A DNA stretch of 63,824 nucleotides from Chimaeribacter arupi (GCF_002858805.1 NZ_PJZI01000034.1:1-63824), one strand, 5' to 3'; numbered from the stretch's first letter, positions 46,755 to 57,431 are shown. Notes: generated by a model from the sequence alone, not told the origin. Translations and numbers: made by a program.

Positions 46755-47044
46755 GATGTCGCCAACCTCAGTCAGGTGAACCGGGAACGTTTCTCATTCA
46801 CGCTCCGCTCTGATTCGGTTGTAGCGTACCGCCCGCTTTTGCCCCACCTCAGGCTGCAAAATTTGCTGGAGAGATCGCTTTTTCAAGGGATTATCGGCAA
46901 AACCTGCCCGGCAGCGTGCTGTTTTTTTCGGCAGTCAGTCAGACATTTCAGCGGCCGCACGCCTATTCACCAAAGAAGCAGATACACTCAGGCAGTGCAG
47001 CGGGTGCCACCCGGCATCCGGCAAGCTGGAGAGCAGATGTTCCC

Positions 47045-47485
47045 ATGACATGGATTATCATTGCCGCGCTGGTGGCGGTCTTTGTTGCCGGATACCTGGT
47101 GATGACCGCCGATACCCGCAAAGCCAACGATTCACTGGCCGCGTTGCTGAAAGTAAAACCGCTGGTGATTGAGTCAATGTTGCTGGAAATGGGAAAGCGG
47201 CAGAGCCAGATGTTCACGCGCGCCATCAGCCGCGGCTATGCCGAGGAGTTGCGCAAGGCAGCCTATGTCGTCTTTATCTATCAGACGTTTGTGCGGGATG
47301 ACTCACCGGAGAACATTGCCCACTGGCGCGAGGTGCTGGTGCGCGCGCACCTGTCCCCGATGCTGACCAATGAGCACGCCGAACAGGCTCTGTTTTACTT
47401 TTCCGAGCTGGATCTGGAGCCGTTTGAGCTGGCGCAGTTCCGCCGCCATTACAACGAAACCTATAACCAGATCCACCTGGTGTGA
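47045..47485 (+). CDS. DUF1198 membrane-anchored protein
   Basis: A 146-aa protein with one N-terminal membrane helix (MTWIIIAALVAVFVAGYLVM) and a helical cytoplasmic domain (TADTRKANDSLAALLKVKPL). The pattern matches the DUF1198 family (YicN in E. coli), whose role is unknown. The frame is open upstream to 46916, but the family starts at MTWII. Its stop codon touches the stop codon of the convergent DUF2002 gene. Confidence 0.85.
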   Translation: MTWIIIAALVAVFVAGYLVMTADTRKANDSLAALLKVKPLVIESMLLEMGKRQSQMFTRAISRGYAEELRKAAYVVFIYQTFVRDDSPENIAHWREVLVRAHLSPMLTNEHAEQALFYFSELDLEPFELAQFRRHYNETYNQIHLV

Positions 47486-47821
47486 TTACTTGAACACATT
47501 CTCCAGGTAGCTGGCCAGCAACTGGCGCGAACTGAACCCGTGGGGAATGCCGTAATACAGATCGCCGCCGCCTGACGGGTCACGCGGGAACTCCGTGTAA
47601 TGCTGGCTGGTGCGTATCTCTGAGGTCGGCTGCGCAAAACGCAGGCTGTAATCTTTCAACGCCGGGTGAATCACCAGCGCCGTGCGGCCCAGACGGGCCT
47701 CGCGGTTAACGTACACATAGTGCACACCGCGGCGATAACCGTAGGTTTTGTCATCGACGTAATCACGCTCAAATCCTGAACCTTCTAATACCCGTGCCAC
47801 TTCATCCGGCCGTAAATACAT
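47486..47821 (-). CDS. DUF2002 family protein
   Basis: A 111-aa soluble protein starting [18 protein letters not shown] after the ribosome binding site GAGGAGAAA; conserved parts are [27 protein letters not shown] and [11 protein letters not shown]. These match the enterobacterial DUF2002 family as I remember it. No function is known. A start five codons upstream is open but not family-like. Confidence 0.85.
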   Translation of the reverse strand: MYLRPDEVARVLEGSGFERDYVDDKTYGYRRGVHYVYVNREARLGRTALVIHPALKDYSLRFAQPTSEIRTSQHYTEFPRDPSGGGDLYYGIPHGFSSRQLLASYLENVFK

Positions 47822-47972
47822 TGTTTCTCCTCGCATCTTGAACTGCCCAGCGACCTTACCGTATTAGCCCGATCAGACAATGTCTTTATCCTGCATTCTG
47901 GATGATTTCGGAATATTCTCCACCCGCTTGATGAAATAACCCGCGCCGGCGCAGCTTTTTGCGCCCTTTTTC

Positions 47973-49175
47973 TCAGTTTATCCCGGTTTCCGGCGGAAGA
48001 CGGCGGCTAAGCTGCAATTTCAGCGTAATCAGCCACGCGATGCCGACGGTCAGCGCCGCCACCAGATAGATGGAGGTAATCCCGGCGTGGTTGATAATCA
48101 GCCCGGCCACCGGCCCGGTCAGCCCTAACCCGAGATCGAGAAACGCGGAGTAGAGGCCGAGCGCGGTGCCCTGGTTCTGCACCGGCACCTGTTTCACCGC
48201 CTCGACGCCCAGCGCCGGGAACACCAGCGAGAACCCGGCACCGGTCAGGAACGCGCCGCACTCCACCATCAGCGGGGTCGACGCCCCCCAAATCAGCAGC
48301 AACCCGCCGATTTCAAACAGGAAAGAGACCAGCGACACCTTAAGGCCGCCGTAACGGTTAATGTTATTGCTGAAGATAAGCCGGATGCCGACGAAACCGA
48401 GGCTGAACAGGGTCAGGGAGAAGGCTGCCCCTTCCCAGCCCCGGTCGCCGTAATACAGGGTGATAAAGGTGGCGATAACGCCAAAGCCAATGGTGCCGAA
48501 CCCCAGCCCAAGGCCGTAGAGCCAGATCCGCCCGACCACCGCGCCGAATGCGATGCGGTTACCGGCCACCACGGAGACAGGCGCTTTGCGGCCGGCGAGC
48601 AGCATCGCGGCCGCCACCGCCAGCACAATGACCGAGGCAACGCCTGCCAGCCCCCACTGCTGATTGAGCCAGACACCCAGCGGCGCCCCCACCGCCATCG
48701 CCCCATAGGTGGCGACGCCATTCCAGGAGATCACGCGGGCAGTATGCATTGACCCCACCGCGCCAATGCCCCACAACGTCGAGCCGGTGCTGGCAAAACT
48801 CTCCCCGACGCCGAGCAGCACCCGGCCGATGCACAGCAGGCTCAGGCTCAACAGCGGCTGGGCGGTATTCCACCAGGCCAGGGCATAGAAGACGCCGCTC
48901 ATGCCGCAGCAGGCCAGCCCGAACAGCACAACCCTTTTCGGCCCCAGCATATCGGCGTAGCGCCCGGCGTGGGGGCGGCTGACCAGCGTGGCAAAATATT
49001 GGGCGCTGATCACCAGCCCAGCCAGTACCGAGTTATACCCCAGCGTGTGGTGGACGAACCCCGGCAGCACTGCCAGCGGCAATCCGATAGTGAGGTAACA
49101 GACAAAGGTGAACACCACGATCGACAGGATGCGTGTATTGAGTTGCAGGTTTTGGCGTGCGGGGCTAACGGGCAT
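47973..49175 (-). CDS. MFS transporter, YhhS/YfcJ type
   Basis: A 400-aa major facilitator with about 12 membrane helices. The conserved loop after helix 2 is SRPHAGRYADMLGPKRVV, and GVGESFASTGSTLWGIG and GAGFSLVFPALGVEAVKQVP match the YhhS/YfcJ group. Substrate unknown; group members have been linked to export of sugars or drugs. Monocistronic; no regulator alongside. Confidence 0.9.
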   Translation of the reverse strand: MPVSPARQNLQLNTRILSIVVFTFVCYLTIGLPLAVLPGFVHHTLGYNSVLAGLVISAQYFATLVSRPHAGRYADMLGPKRVVLFGLACCGMSGVFYALAWWNTAQPLLSLSLLCIGRVLLGVGESFASTGSTLWGIGAVGSMHTARVISWNGVATYGAMAVGAPLGVWLNQQWGLAGVASVIVLAVAAAMLLAGRKAPVSVVAGNRIAFGAVVGRIWLYGLGLGFGTIGFGVIATFITLYYGDRGWEGAAFSLTLFSLGFVGIRLIFSNNINRYGGLKVSLVSFLFEIGGLLLIWGASTPLMVECGAFLTGAGFSLVFPALGVEAVKQVPVQNQGTALGLYSAFLDLGLGLTGPVAGLIINHAGITSIYLVAALTVGIAWLITLKLQLSRRLPPETGIN

Positions 49176-49299
49176 GGTCGGGCCTGGGCTGAAAAGATGA
49201 GGGAAGTTAACAGCATAGCGCCTGAAGGGAGAACAGGGTACGTTAAAAACGTGAGAAAATTTATCGCGTTAACCGGCGGGCCGCTAAGGCTGCACCGGT

Positions 49300-49398
49300 T
49301 CAGATCAGCCCATCAGCCAGAAACAGCGCCCAGGCCACCACCAGGCCACACAGGGTGACCACGGCAAAAATCACTTCAAACCGATAGCGTTTCAACAT
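49300..49398 (-). CDS. YdgU-like single-TM micro-protein
   Basis: A 32-aa frame begins MLKRYRFEVIFAVVTLCG and is one hydrophobic helix with a basic N-terminus. In E. coli the micro-protein YdgU lies directly downstream of asr; here the frame lies 28 bp after the asr terminator on the same strand. Some read-through could co-express it with asr under acid shock. Its identity with YdgU is judged by position and type only. Confidence 0.6.
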   Translation of the reverse strand: MLKRYRFEVIFAVVTLCGLVVAWALFLADGLI

Positions 49399-49419
49399 GA
49401 CAGCCACCGCCCTGAGGCT

Positions 49420-49446
49420 AAAAAAACGCCCGTACAAGACGGGCGT
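49420..49446 (-). terminator. asr terminator
   Basis: ACGCCCGT (49446-49439 on the minus strand), a CTTGT loop and ACGGGCGT (49433-49426), then T's. It lies 50 bp downstream of the asr stop. Confidence 0.88.
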
Positions 49447-49496
49447 CAGCATATGTTTTCCGGCAGGCGGGCTGCGCCGCCTTCCGTCGTTAACCC

Positions 49497-49931
49497 TTAC
49501 GCTGCGGTATGGGCCGCTGCTTTTTTATGGGTCACTTTTTTGTGGGTCTTTTTCGCTGCCTGGGCTTTCTGGGCAACCGGCGCTTTATGCGTCACTTTCT
49601 TGTGTGCTTTTTTCGCGGCCTGGGCTTTCTGGGCAACCGGCGCTTTATGGGTCACTTTCTTGTGTGCTTTTTTCGCTGCCTGGGCTTTCTGGGCAACCGG
49701 CGCTTTATGGGTCACTTTCTTGTGCGCTTTTTTCGCGGCCTGGGCTTTCTGGGCCACGGCTTTCTTATGTTTTTTATGGTGCACGGTTTTCGCAGCCGGT
49801 GCGCTGGCCGCCGGTGCCGTGGTGGTGGTTGCAGCGGCAGCCGCCGGTGCAGGGTTAGCGGTTTCCGCAGCAAAGGCTACAGAGGACATACCCAGGGTAG
49901 CGGCAACAATCATAGCGACGATCTTTTTCAT
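49497..49931 (-). CDS. asr: Acid shock protein Asr
   Basis: Asr is an intrinsically disordered periplasmic protein induced by low pH. The 144-aa protein has a signal peptide ([21 protein letters not shown]), an Ala/Thr-rich segment, and then a basic region made of a 20-residue unit ([20 protein letters not shown]) repeated about four times. E. coli Asr is shorter (102 aa) with fewer, less regular repeats. An RstA box lies upstream and a YdgU-like gene downstream. Confidence 0.94.
   Translation of the reverse strand: MKKIVAMIVAATLGMSSVAFAAETANPAPAAAAATTTTAPAASAPAAKTVHHKKHKKAVAQKAQAAKKAHKKVTHKAPVAQKAQAAKKAHKKVTHKAPVAQKAQAAKKAHKKVTHKAPVAQKAQAAKKTHKKVTHKKAAAHTAA
49524..49763 (-). repeat. 60-bp tandem repeats within asr
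   Basis: Four near-identical 60-bp units encode the Lys/Ala-rich 20-residue repeats of Asr; neighbouring copies differ at only a few bases. Copy number may vary between strains through slippage. Confidence 0.85.
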
Positions 49932-50027
49932 AATATTCCTCAGCGTGTTGGAGTCAGCCTGAAGTAGGCCGGTGAGGAGAGTCTACGCAGTTTAGGGTCA
50001 GCGCTCCGTGAGTGATTGGTGTCGCTG

Positions 50028-50041
50028 CGTAACGAAATGTA
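50028..50041 (-). promoter_or_regulatory. RstA box of asr
   Basis: The minus strand reads TACATTTCGTTACG, 13 of 14 matches to the RstA consensus TACATNTNGTTACA. It lies 97 bp upstream of the asr ATG. RstA/RstB activates asr at low pH in E. coli. Confidence 0.7.
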
Positions 50042-50113
50042 CAAAGCGGGGACAGGTGTAGTTTGGCAGGCGGGGGAACATTCTCTGTTAGACGTGGACA
50101 CTACGCCTCAACC

Positions 50114-50142
50114 CGGTTTAGCCCCGCTCTCGCGGGGAACAC
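50114..50142 (-). CRISPR. Solitary type I-E CRISPR-like repeat
   Basis: This 29-nt segment opens CGGTTTA, has the CCCCGC/GCGGGG stem around a TCTC loop and ends GGGGAACAC. It differs from the complement of the E. coli type I-E repeat at three positions. Exactly 61 nt to the left (29 + 32), at 50074-50080, GGGAACA recurs, as if a decayed repeat end. No cas gene is near, and no clear second full repeat exists. It may be a relic or chance similarity. Confidence 0.4.
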
Positions 50143-50394
50143 GTGTTTATGCGCATCTGCCCCGTCGGTGCGCGGGGTGCGGGCTTTGCCCCAGTAGTGG
50201 AAATAGGCTTTCTTCATTGCAGGCACTTCATCGTGTGGGAGTAACGCCAATGTCTGCCTTCTGGCCTCTATTCATGCTGATTTATCTCAAAAAAGGCAAA
50301 AAAACCCCATCCCTGCGTTCAGCAGGCGCGGATTTATCGTGCCTGCGTTATTTTGGTCTATGCTTAAAGGACATCATGCAAAAGGGAGAGGCAA

Positions 50395-50691
50395 ATGTTT
50401 AAAAAATCTGAGAAAGTTGAGCGTGAAATCGACCAGGACGTTACCCTGCTGGCTGATACCCTTGATGAGGTGCTGCAATCGTCACGTTCCCGCAGCCAGG
50501 ACGCCGCGGAGGCCATCCGCAGTAAAGCGGAAAATGTGCTGCGCAATAGCCGCGCCCGCCTCAATGAGGCCCCGAGCGCCCGTGAAATTGCCGGCAAAGC
50601 GAAAGGCTATGTGAAAACGAACCCGTGGCAAGGCGTCGGCATTGGTGCCGCTGTCGGGGTGGTTGTCGGCTTCCTGCTGGCCCGCCGTTAA
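50395..50691 (+). CDS. ygaM: ElaB/YgaM/YqjD-family membrane protein (DUF883)
   Basis: A 98-aa protein: coiled-coil charged N-terminal part (EIDQDVTLLADTLDEVLQSS), then a C-terminal membrane helix (WQGVGIGAAVGVVVGFLLA) ending ARR. YqjD and ElaB of this family anchor ribosomes at the membrane in stationary phase. The location just upstream of nrdH matches E. coli ygaM, so I use that symbol. Confidence 0.82.
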   Translation: MFKKSEKVEREIDQDVTLLADTLDEVLQSSRSRSQDAAEAIRSKAENVLRNSRARLNEAPSAREIAGKAKGYVKTNPWQGVGIGAAVGVVVGFLLARR

Positions 50692-51101
50692 TCTGCACAC
50701 CCGGCCGCCGCCCCGGCGGCCTGACCTGACCTTCTATCCCCCTATCGCCCCACACAGAATCTGATAACACCTGACGCGTCTTTTACGCCGGGCTTTGCCC
50801 GGCAACGTTATGCGCGCTTCCATGCCCGTTCTGCCTGCAAAAATATTTTTCTCACATCTTGACCCCGGCGTGTGCCGCGGGCTGGCGCGTTATCGGCGTC
50901 GCATTTTCGCCAAACACTAGATATTGTGTGGTTGAAATAATTTAGATCAATATCTAGTATTTTCCTCAGAGCAACGCGCGCAGGGCCCTACCCGAAACTG
51001 ATGCGCGCCGCTAACCCTGACATCGCCCTCTGCCTGCCCGTTCACCACGCGGCCGACAGAATAACGCCCACGTCTCAGCCTTACAAAGGGAAATGCGAAT
51101 C
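50692..51101 (+). promoter_or_regulatory. nrdHIEF control region with two NrdR boxes
   Basis: ACACTAGATATTGTGT (50914-50929) closely fits the NrdR box consensus, and ATCAATATCTAGTATT (50946-50961) is a weaker second box. They are 32 bp apart, three helical turns, as in other enterobacterial nrd promoters. NrdR represses when dATP is high. The rest of the 410-bp gap has no gene. Confidence 0.85.
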
Positions 51102-51332
51102 ATGAGCATTATTATTTACAGTAAACCGGACTGTGTCCAATGCAACGCCACCTACCGCGCCCTGGATCGCCAGGGTATCGCCTATCAGGTTATTGACCTC
51201 ACTGCCGATGACGCGGCCCTGAACCATGTGAGATCCCTGGGTTATCAGCAGGTACCGGTGATTGTGGCAGGCGACCAGCACTGGTCCGGCTTCCGCCCTG
51301 ACCTGCTCAGCACGCTGGCGGCGGCACACTAA
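51102..51332 (+). CDS. nrdH: Glutaredoxin-like protein NrdH
   Basis: NrdH is the electron donor for NrdEF, reduced by thioredoxin reductase. The redox site is CVQC (residues ~11-14) in [17 protein letters not shown], followed by [10 protein letters not shown] with the cis-Pro and [10 protein letters not shown]. Length is 76 aa. The start is ATG 51102 (MSIIIYSKP). First gene of nrdHIEF. Confidence 0.96.
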   Translation: MSIIIYSKPDCVQCNATYRALDRQGIAYQVIDLTADDAALNHVRSLGYQQVPVIVAGDQHWSGFRPDLLSTLAAAH

Positions 51333-51333
51333 G

Positions 51334-51747
51334 GTGAGCCTGCTGCCTCCGCTGGTCTATTTCTCCAGCAGCTCGGAAAATACCCACCGCTTTATTGTGA
51401 AGCTCGGGCTGCCGGCGATCCGCATTCCGCTGGACCGCACGCCGTTGCGCGTCACGCAGCCCTATATCCTGGTGGTGCCGAGCTACGGCGGCGGCAGTGT
51501 CAACGGGGCGGTGCCGCCCCAGGTGATCCGTTTTCTTAACCAGCCGGACAACCGCGCGCTGATCCGCGGGGTGATTGCGGCCGGGAACACTAATTTCGGT
51601 GCCGCTTACGGCATCGCCGGGCAGATCGTGGCACAAAAGTGCCAGGTGCCCATGCTCTACCGCTTTGAATTGCTCGGCACGCCGGGCGATGTCGATAACG
51701 TCATGAAGGGAGTGACCGAATTTTGGCAGCGACAGACCTCGCACTAA
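51334..51747 (+). CDS. nrdI: Flavodoxin-like protein NrdI
   Basis: NrdI supplies an oxidant to assemble the manganese cofactor of NrdF. FMN-binding motifs [15 protein letters not shown] and [14 protein letters not shown], then [13 protein letters not shown], are intact. I read a GTG start at 51334, one base after the nrdH stop, giving 137 aa (E. coli 136). Its 3' end overlaps nrdE by 25 bp. Confidence 0.94.
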   Translation: MSLLPPLVYFSSSSENTHRFIVKLGLPAIRIPLDRTPLRVTQPYILVVPSYGGGSVNGAVPPQVIRFLNQPDNRALIRGVIAAGNTNFGAAYGIAGQIVAQKCQVPMLYRFELLGTPGDVDNVMKGVTEFWQRQTSH

Positions 51748-53873
51748 CTGAGCCGGCGCTTGCACGCCCGGACTACCATGCGCTGAACGCGATGCTGAAC
51801 CTGTTTGATGAACAGGGGCAGATTCAGTTTGAACAAGACCGGCTGGCGGCGCGCCACTATTTTCTTCAGCACGTTAACCAGAACACGGTGTTTTTCCACA
51901 ATCTGGAAGAGAAGCTGCGCTATCTGGTGGAAGAGAATTATTACGAGGCGGAAGTGCTGGCGCAGTACAGCCCGGCGTTTATCAAGCAGCTGTTCCGCCA
52001 GGCTTATGCGCATAAGTTCCGCTTCAAGACGTTCCTCGGCGCGTTTAAGTACTACACCAGCTATACGCTGAAAACCTTCGACGGCAAACGCTACCTGGAA
52101 CGCTATGAAGATCGCGTCTGTATGGTGGCGCTGACGCTGGCAGCCGGTGACACCGCGCTGGCGCAGCGGCTGGTAGAGGAGATGATCAGCGGCCGCTTCC
52201 AGCCCGCGACCCCGACCTTCCTCAACAGCGGCAAAAAGCAGCGCGGTGAGCTGGTCTCCTGTTTCCTGCTGCGCATCGAAGACAATATGGAGTCGATTGG
52301 CCGGGCGGTGAACTCGGCGCTGCAACTCTCCAAACGCGGCGGCGGCGTGGCCTTTATGCTGACCAACATCCGTGAGGCCGGCGCGCCGATCAAGCGCATT
52401 GAGAACCAGTCCTCCGGCGTGATCCCCATCATGAAGATGCTGGAAGATGCCTTCTCCTATGCCAACCAGCTGGGTGCGCGCCAGGGCGCGGGAGCGGTTT
52501 ACCTCCATGCCCACCATCCGGACATCCTGCGCTTCCTCGATACCAAGCGCGAAAATGCTGATGAGAAGATCCGCATCAAAACCCTGTCATTGGGGGTGGT
52601 GATCCCGGATATCACTTTTGAGCTGGCGAAGAATCACGAGCCAATGTACCTGTTCTCACCTTACGATGTGCAGCAGGTGTATGGCGTGCCGCTGTCAGAG
52701 CTGTCGGTCACGGAGAAATACCGTGAGATGGTGGCGGACAAACGCATCCGTAAGCAGAAAATCGACGCGCGCGCGTTCTTCAAGATCCTGGCGGAGATCC
52801 AGTTCGAATCCGGTTACCCGTACATGATGTTCGAGGACACAGTTAACCGCGCCAACCCGATCCACGGCCGCATCAACATGAGCAACCTCTGCTCGGAGAT
52901 TTTGCAGGTCAACGCCCCGACCACGTATCACGAGGATCTCTCGTATGCGCAGATCGGCAAAGACATCTCCTGTAACCTCGGCTCGCTGAATATCGCCCTG
53001 GCAATGGATGCACCGGATTTCGGTGCCACAGTGGAAACCGCTGTCCGCGCATTGACGGCCGTCTCCGACATGAGCCACATCCGCTCGGTGCCGTCGGTGG
53101 ATCAAGGGAACCAGCGCTCGCACGCCATTGGCCTCGGCCAGATGAACCTGCATGGCTATCTGGCGCGTGAACGCATCCATTATGGATCAGACGAGGCGCT
53201 GGATTTCACCAATATCTATTTCTATACCGTGGCTTACCACGCGGTGCGCGCCTCTAACCAGCTGGCGATAGAGCGCCAGACCCGCTTCGACGGCTTTGAG
53301 TTGTCTGCGTATGCCAGCGGCCGTTATTTCGATAAATACCTGGAGCCGCGCTGGCAGCCGAAAACCGTCAGGGTGAAGGCGCTGTTTGAGCAGGCGGGTA
53401 TCCGCATTCCTGATGTGAATGACTGGGCGGCGCTGAAAGCCTCGGTGATGGCGCACGGGCTGTATAACCAGAATTTGCAGGCGGTGCCGCCTACCGGCTC
53501 CATCTCCTATATCAATAATTCGACCTCCAGCATCCACCCGATTGCGTCGCGTATTGAGATCCGCAAAGAGGGCAAAATCGGCCGCGTCTATTACCCCGCG
53601 CCGTTTATGACCAATGACAACCTGGAATACTACCGGGATGCCTATGAAATCGGCCCGGAAAAGATCATCGATACCTACGCCGAAGCGACGCAGCATGTCG
53701 ACCAGGGGCTGTCACTGACGCTGTTTTTCCGCGACACCGCCACCACCCGCGACATCAACAAAGCGCAGATTTACGCCTGGAAAAAAGGCATCAAAACCAT
53801 CTATTACATCCGCCTGCGGCAGATGGCGCTGGAAGGCACTGAAGTGCAGGGCTGCGTCTCCTGTACGTTGTGA
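51723..53873 (+). CDS. nrdE: Class Ib ribonucleotide reductase, alpha subunit
   Basis: NrdE reduces ribonucleoside diphosphates. The start is TTG at 51723 ([22 protein letters not shown]), with AAGGGAG about 10 bp upstream, all within the end of nrdI; no ATG fits. Catalytic features: [24 protein letters not shown] (active-site Asn-Cys-Glu), [13 protein letters not shown] and the C-terminal redox pair CVSCTL. Length is 716 aa (E. coli 714). Confidence 0.97.
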   Translation: MAATDLALTEPALARPDYHALNAMLNLFDEQGQIQFEQDRLAARHYFLQHVNQNTVFFHNLEEKLRYLVEENYYEAEVLAQYSPAFIKQLFRQAYAHKFRFKTFLGAFKYYTSYTLKTFDGKRYLERYEDRVCMVALTLAAGDTALAQRLVEEMISGRFQPATPTFLNSGKKQRGELVSCFLLRIEDNMESIGRAVNSALQLSKRGGGVAFMLTNIREAGAPIKRIENQSSGVIPIMKMLEDAFSYANQLGARQGAGAVYLHAHHPDILRFLDTKRENADEKIRIKTLSLGVVIPDITFELAKNHEPMYLFSPYDVQQVYGVPLSELSVTEKYREMVADKRIRKQKIDARAFFKILAEIQFESGYPYMMFEDTVNRANPIHGRINMSNLCSEILQVNAPTTYHEDLSYAQIGKDISCNLGSLNIALAMDAPDFGATVETAVRALTAVSDMSHIRSVPSVDQGNQRSHAIGLGQMNLHGYLARERIHYGSDEALDFTNIYFYTVAYHAVRASNQLAIERQTRFDGFELSAYASGRYFDKYLEPRWQPKTVRVKALFEQAGIRIPDVNDWAALKASVMAHGLYNQNLQAVPPTGSISYINNSTSSIHPIASRIEIRKEGKIGRVYYPAPFMTNDNLEYYRDAYEIGPEKIIDTYAEATQHVDQGLSLTLFFRDTATTRDINKAQIYAWKKGIKTIYYIRLRQMALEGTEVQGCVSCTL

Positions 53874-54872
<999 letters not shown>

Positions 54873-54877
54873 CAGAG

Positions 54878-54902
54878 AGCGGCCATCACGGCCGCTTATT
54901 TT
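54878..54902 (+). terminator. nrdHIEF terminator
   Basis: AGCGGCC (54878-54884), ATCAC loop, GGCCGCT (54890-54896), then TATTTTC, 6 bp after the nrdF stop. Confidence 0.85.
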
Positions 54903-54916
54903 CAGGCTGACGGTTT

Positions 54917-55894
54917 TCAGGCGGAGGGATAAGGATGCATTGCCTGCCAGTGATCGGCAATCTCCTGCCGGCGGCAGATCCAGACCCGCTCATGCTGCTG
55001 GATGTAATCCAGGAAGCGTTGCAGCGCACGGAATTTCCCCGGCCGCCCCAGCAGGCGGCAGTGCATACCAACCGACAACATTTTCGGTGCCGTTTCCCCT
55101 TCCGCATACAGCACATCAAAGCTGTCTTTGAGATACGTAAAGAACTGCTCTGCGGTGTTATAACCCTGCGGGGAGGCGAAGCGCATGTCGTTGGCTTCCA
55201 GCGTATAGGGAATGATCAGGTGCGGCTTGCGCGTGCCGTTGCCCAGCGTGACCTCCGTCCAGAACGGCAGATCATCACCGTAATAGTCGCTGTCATACTG
55301 GAAGCCCCCGTGCTCTGCCACCAGCCGCCGGGTGTTCGGGCTGTCGCGCCCGGTGTACCAGCCCAGCGGTGCCTGCCCGAACAGATCGCGCAGAACGGCC
55401 ACCGCCCTCTCCATATGTTGGCGCTCGGTGGCCTCATCCATCTGCTGATAGTGGATCCAGCGCCAGCCGTGGCTGACCACATCGTAATTGGCCTGTTTGA
55501 TCGCCTCGACGACGGCCGGGTTGCGCGCCAGCGCCATCGCCACGCCAAACACCGTCAGCGGCAAACCACGGCGGGCGAACTCATGGTGAATGCGCCAGAA
55601 CCCGGCGCGTGACCCGTACTCATACAGTGAATCCATCGACATATGGCGATCCGGGTAGCTGGCGGCACCGATGATGTCTGATAAAAACTGTTCCGACCCG
55701 GCGTCACCGTGCAGGACGTTATTCTCCCCGCCCTCCTCATAATTCAGCACAAACTGCACCGCGATGCGCGCCTTGCCCGGCCAGTTGGCATGGGGCGGCT
55801 GCCCGGCATAGCCTGCCAGGTCACGCGGGTAGTTTTCGGTAAAGCCGTAATCCGGCCGGGTGATGGCACTGTGTGCTTTTATATTGTCATGCAT
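54917..55894 (-). CDS. hpxB: PuuE-type allantoinase (HpxB)
   Basis: This 325-aa protein is a polysaccharide-deacetylase-fold allantoinase, not the amidohydrolase AllB type. The typical stretch is HANWPGKARIAVQFVLNYEEGGENN, then SHGWRWIHYQQMDE and GWYTGRDSPNTRRLVAEHGGF. It opens allantoin to allantoate. It is the last gene of hpxS-hpxA-hpxB, a purine-use cluster known from Klebsiella. The PuuE and HpxB names refer to the same type. Confidence 0.9.
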   Translation of the reverse strand: MHDNIKAHSAITRPDYGFTENYPRDLAGYAGQPPHANWPGKARIAVQFVLNYEEGGENNVLHGDAGSEQFLSDIIGAASYPDRHMSMDSLYEYGSRAGFWRIHHEFARRGLPLTVFGVAMALARNPAVVEAIKQANYDVVSHGWRWIHYQQMDEATERQHMERAVAVLRDLFGQAPLGWYTGRDSPNTRRLVAEHGGFQYDSDYYGDDLPFWTEVTLGNGTRKPHLIIPYTLEANDMRFASPQGYNTAEQFFTYLKDSFDVLYAEGETAPKMLSVGMHCRLLGRPGKFRALQRFLDYIQQHERVWICRRQEIADHWQAMHPYPSA

Positions 55895-55937
55895 AGCATT
55901 TCCTTGTGAAAAGACGCCACCGGCTGGCTGCCGGGGG

Positions 55938-56684
55938 TTACTGATTCAGGCCGAAAAAGCGGCCGGAGAGCGGCTTCGCCAGTGGATAGGCCAGATCGCC
56001 CTGTTTGCTGGTGCGCAGCCCGAGAGCGGCCAGCGCCTCGACCATTTTTACCGCCGCGCTGACGCCGTCGATCACCGGAATGCCCAGTTCATCCGTCAGT
56101 GTCCGCGCCAGGTCGGCCATGCCGCCGCACCCCAGCACCACCGCCCCGCTGCCGTCGTGGTCACGCGCGGCGATACAGAGTTCACGCACCCGCTGCTGGG
56201 CGAGGCCGGTGCCGTCTTCCAGCGCCAGCACCGGCAAGTCAATGGCGTGCAGCCCGGCGCAGTGGCGCTCGAACCCATACTGGTGCAGCAGGTGGCGGGC
56301 AATCACCAGCGTGCGCGGCAAGGTGGTCACAATAGAAAAGCGGGTCGCCACCAGCGTAGCGAGGTGCATGGCCGCCTCGGCAATACCGATAACCGGCGCA
56401 GTCGCCAGTTCACGCGCCGCCAGCAGGCCCGGATCGCCGAAACAGGCGATGATATGGCCGTCAACACCGGCATCCCGGCCAAGCCTGATCTGCTCCAGCA
56501 CGCCGAGGGCGGCGATCGCCTCATCAAAATGGCCTTCAATAGAGGGCGCGCCCTCCTGCGGGCAGACCGCCAGAATTTCGTTGCCGGGGGCGGCCACCAC
56601 GCGCGCTGCCGCCGCAATGGTGGCGGTCATCGCTTCACTGGTGTTGGGGTTTATTACCTGAAGCGTTAACGGACGGGGAGACAT
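55938..56684 (-). CDS. hpxA: Allantoin racemase HpxA
   Basis: A 248-aa member of the Asp/Glu/hydantoin racemase family that interconverts allantoin enantiomers. The two catalytic cysteines are in IIACFGDPGL and VVLGCGGMADLA, and VINPNTSEAMT near the N-terminus is typical. The start MSPRPLTLQVINPN at 56684 is 4 bp after hpxS; a longer frame to 56795 runs into hpxS and is unlikely. Confidence 0.92.
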   Translation of the reverse strand: MSPRPLTLQVINPNTSEAMTATIAAAARVVAAPGNEILAVCPQEGAPSIEGHFDEAIAALGVLEQIRLGRDAGVDGHIIACFGDPGLLAARELATAPVIGIAEAAMHLATLVATRFSIVTTLPRTLVIARHLLHQYGFERHCAGLHAIDLPVLALEDGTGLAQQRVRELCIAARDHDGSGAVVLGCGGMADLARTLTDELGIPVIDGVSAAVKMVEALAALGLRTSKQGDLAYPLAKPLSGRFFGLNQ

Positions 56685-56688
56685 GGCA

Positions 56689-57420
56689 TCACTCCTTACT
56701 GTTAAGGGCCGCAGCATACGGCGCGAAGATACGGCTGAAGTCCGGCACTTTTTCGGGTGCCGCCTCAAAACGCAGGCTGGAGAGAATGGCGTCAAAGTGT
56801 TGGTGCATATGCGCCGTCAGCGCGGCGGTGTCGCGCTTTTTCAGCAGCGCCAGCAGTTCATCATGGTCATGGCAGCGGCAGCCCTGTTGCCACGGTGCCC
56901 CCCAGGCCGCGACCACCAGCGAGGAGCGCAGGGTCAGCTGCGACACCAGCTCCGTCAGCACTGCGTTGCCGGAAATTGCCTGTAGCTGGACGTGAAACGC
57001 AGCAGAGAGGCGGATGGCCGCCGCGCCGTCGTGGGCGTCATGCGCCTGTTGCTCATCCCTGACGATGTTCTTCATGGCGGCCAGATGCGGCGGCTGGCAG
57101 TGCGCCACCACCGCCGGCAGGTTGGCGCACTCCAGCATCCGCCGGGTGGCGAACAGATCGCGCGAGGCATCCGCGCTGGGCGTGGCCACCTGTGCACCGC
57201 GCTTGGGCGTCAGGGTAATTAATTGCACTGCGGCAAGGCGTTGCAATACCCGGCGGATGCCGGTGCGGCTGACGCCAAACACCTCGGCCAACGCCTCCTC
57301 CGGCAATTTACTGCCCGGCAACAGCTGATGTTCAACGATGGACGTCACCAGCGCGTTAAAAATGTGATCGTCCTTATCCAGCGAAAAATAGGCGGAATTC
57401 AGCCCGTCCCAACTCGTCAT
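56689..57420 (-). CDS. hpxS: GntR/FadR-family regulator HpxS
   Basis: A 243-aa regulator with an N-terminal winged helix (GSKLPEEALAEVFGVSRTGI, then RRVLQRLAAVQLITL, residues ~37-71) and an FCD effector domain. By place and family it corresponds to HpxS of the Klebsiella hpxSAB operon. The divergent promoter region carries three GTATAC motifs that are its likely operators. Confidence 0.88.
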   Translation of the reverse strand: MTSWDGLNSAYFSLDKDDHIFNALVTSIVEHQLLPGSKLPEEALAEVFGVSRTGIRRVLQRLAAVQLITLTPKRGAQVATPSADASRDLFATRRMLECANLPAVVAHCQPPHLAAMKNIVRDEQQAHDAHDGAAAIRLSAAFHVQLQAISGNAVLTELVSQLTLRSSLVVAAWGAPWQQGCRCHDHDELLALLKKRDTAALTAHMHQHFDAILSSLRFEAAPEKVPDFSRIFAPYAAALNSKE

Positions 57421-57431
57421 AGCGCCACTCC

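Noticed and set aside
50150..50203. Second CRISPR-like repeat to the right of the lone repeat
   Set aside because: CCCCG/CGGGG stems and a GGGCTTTGCCCC segment exist, but the phase is wrong and similarity is too low for an array.
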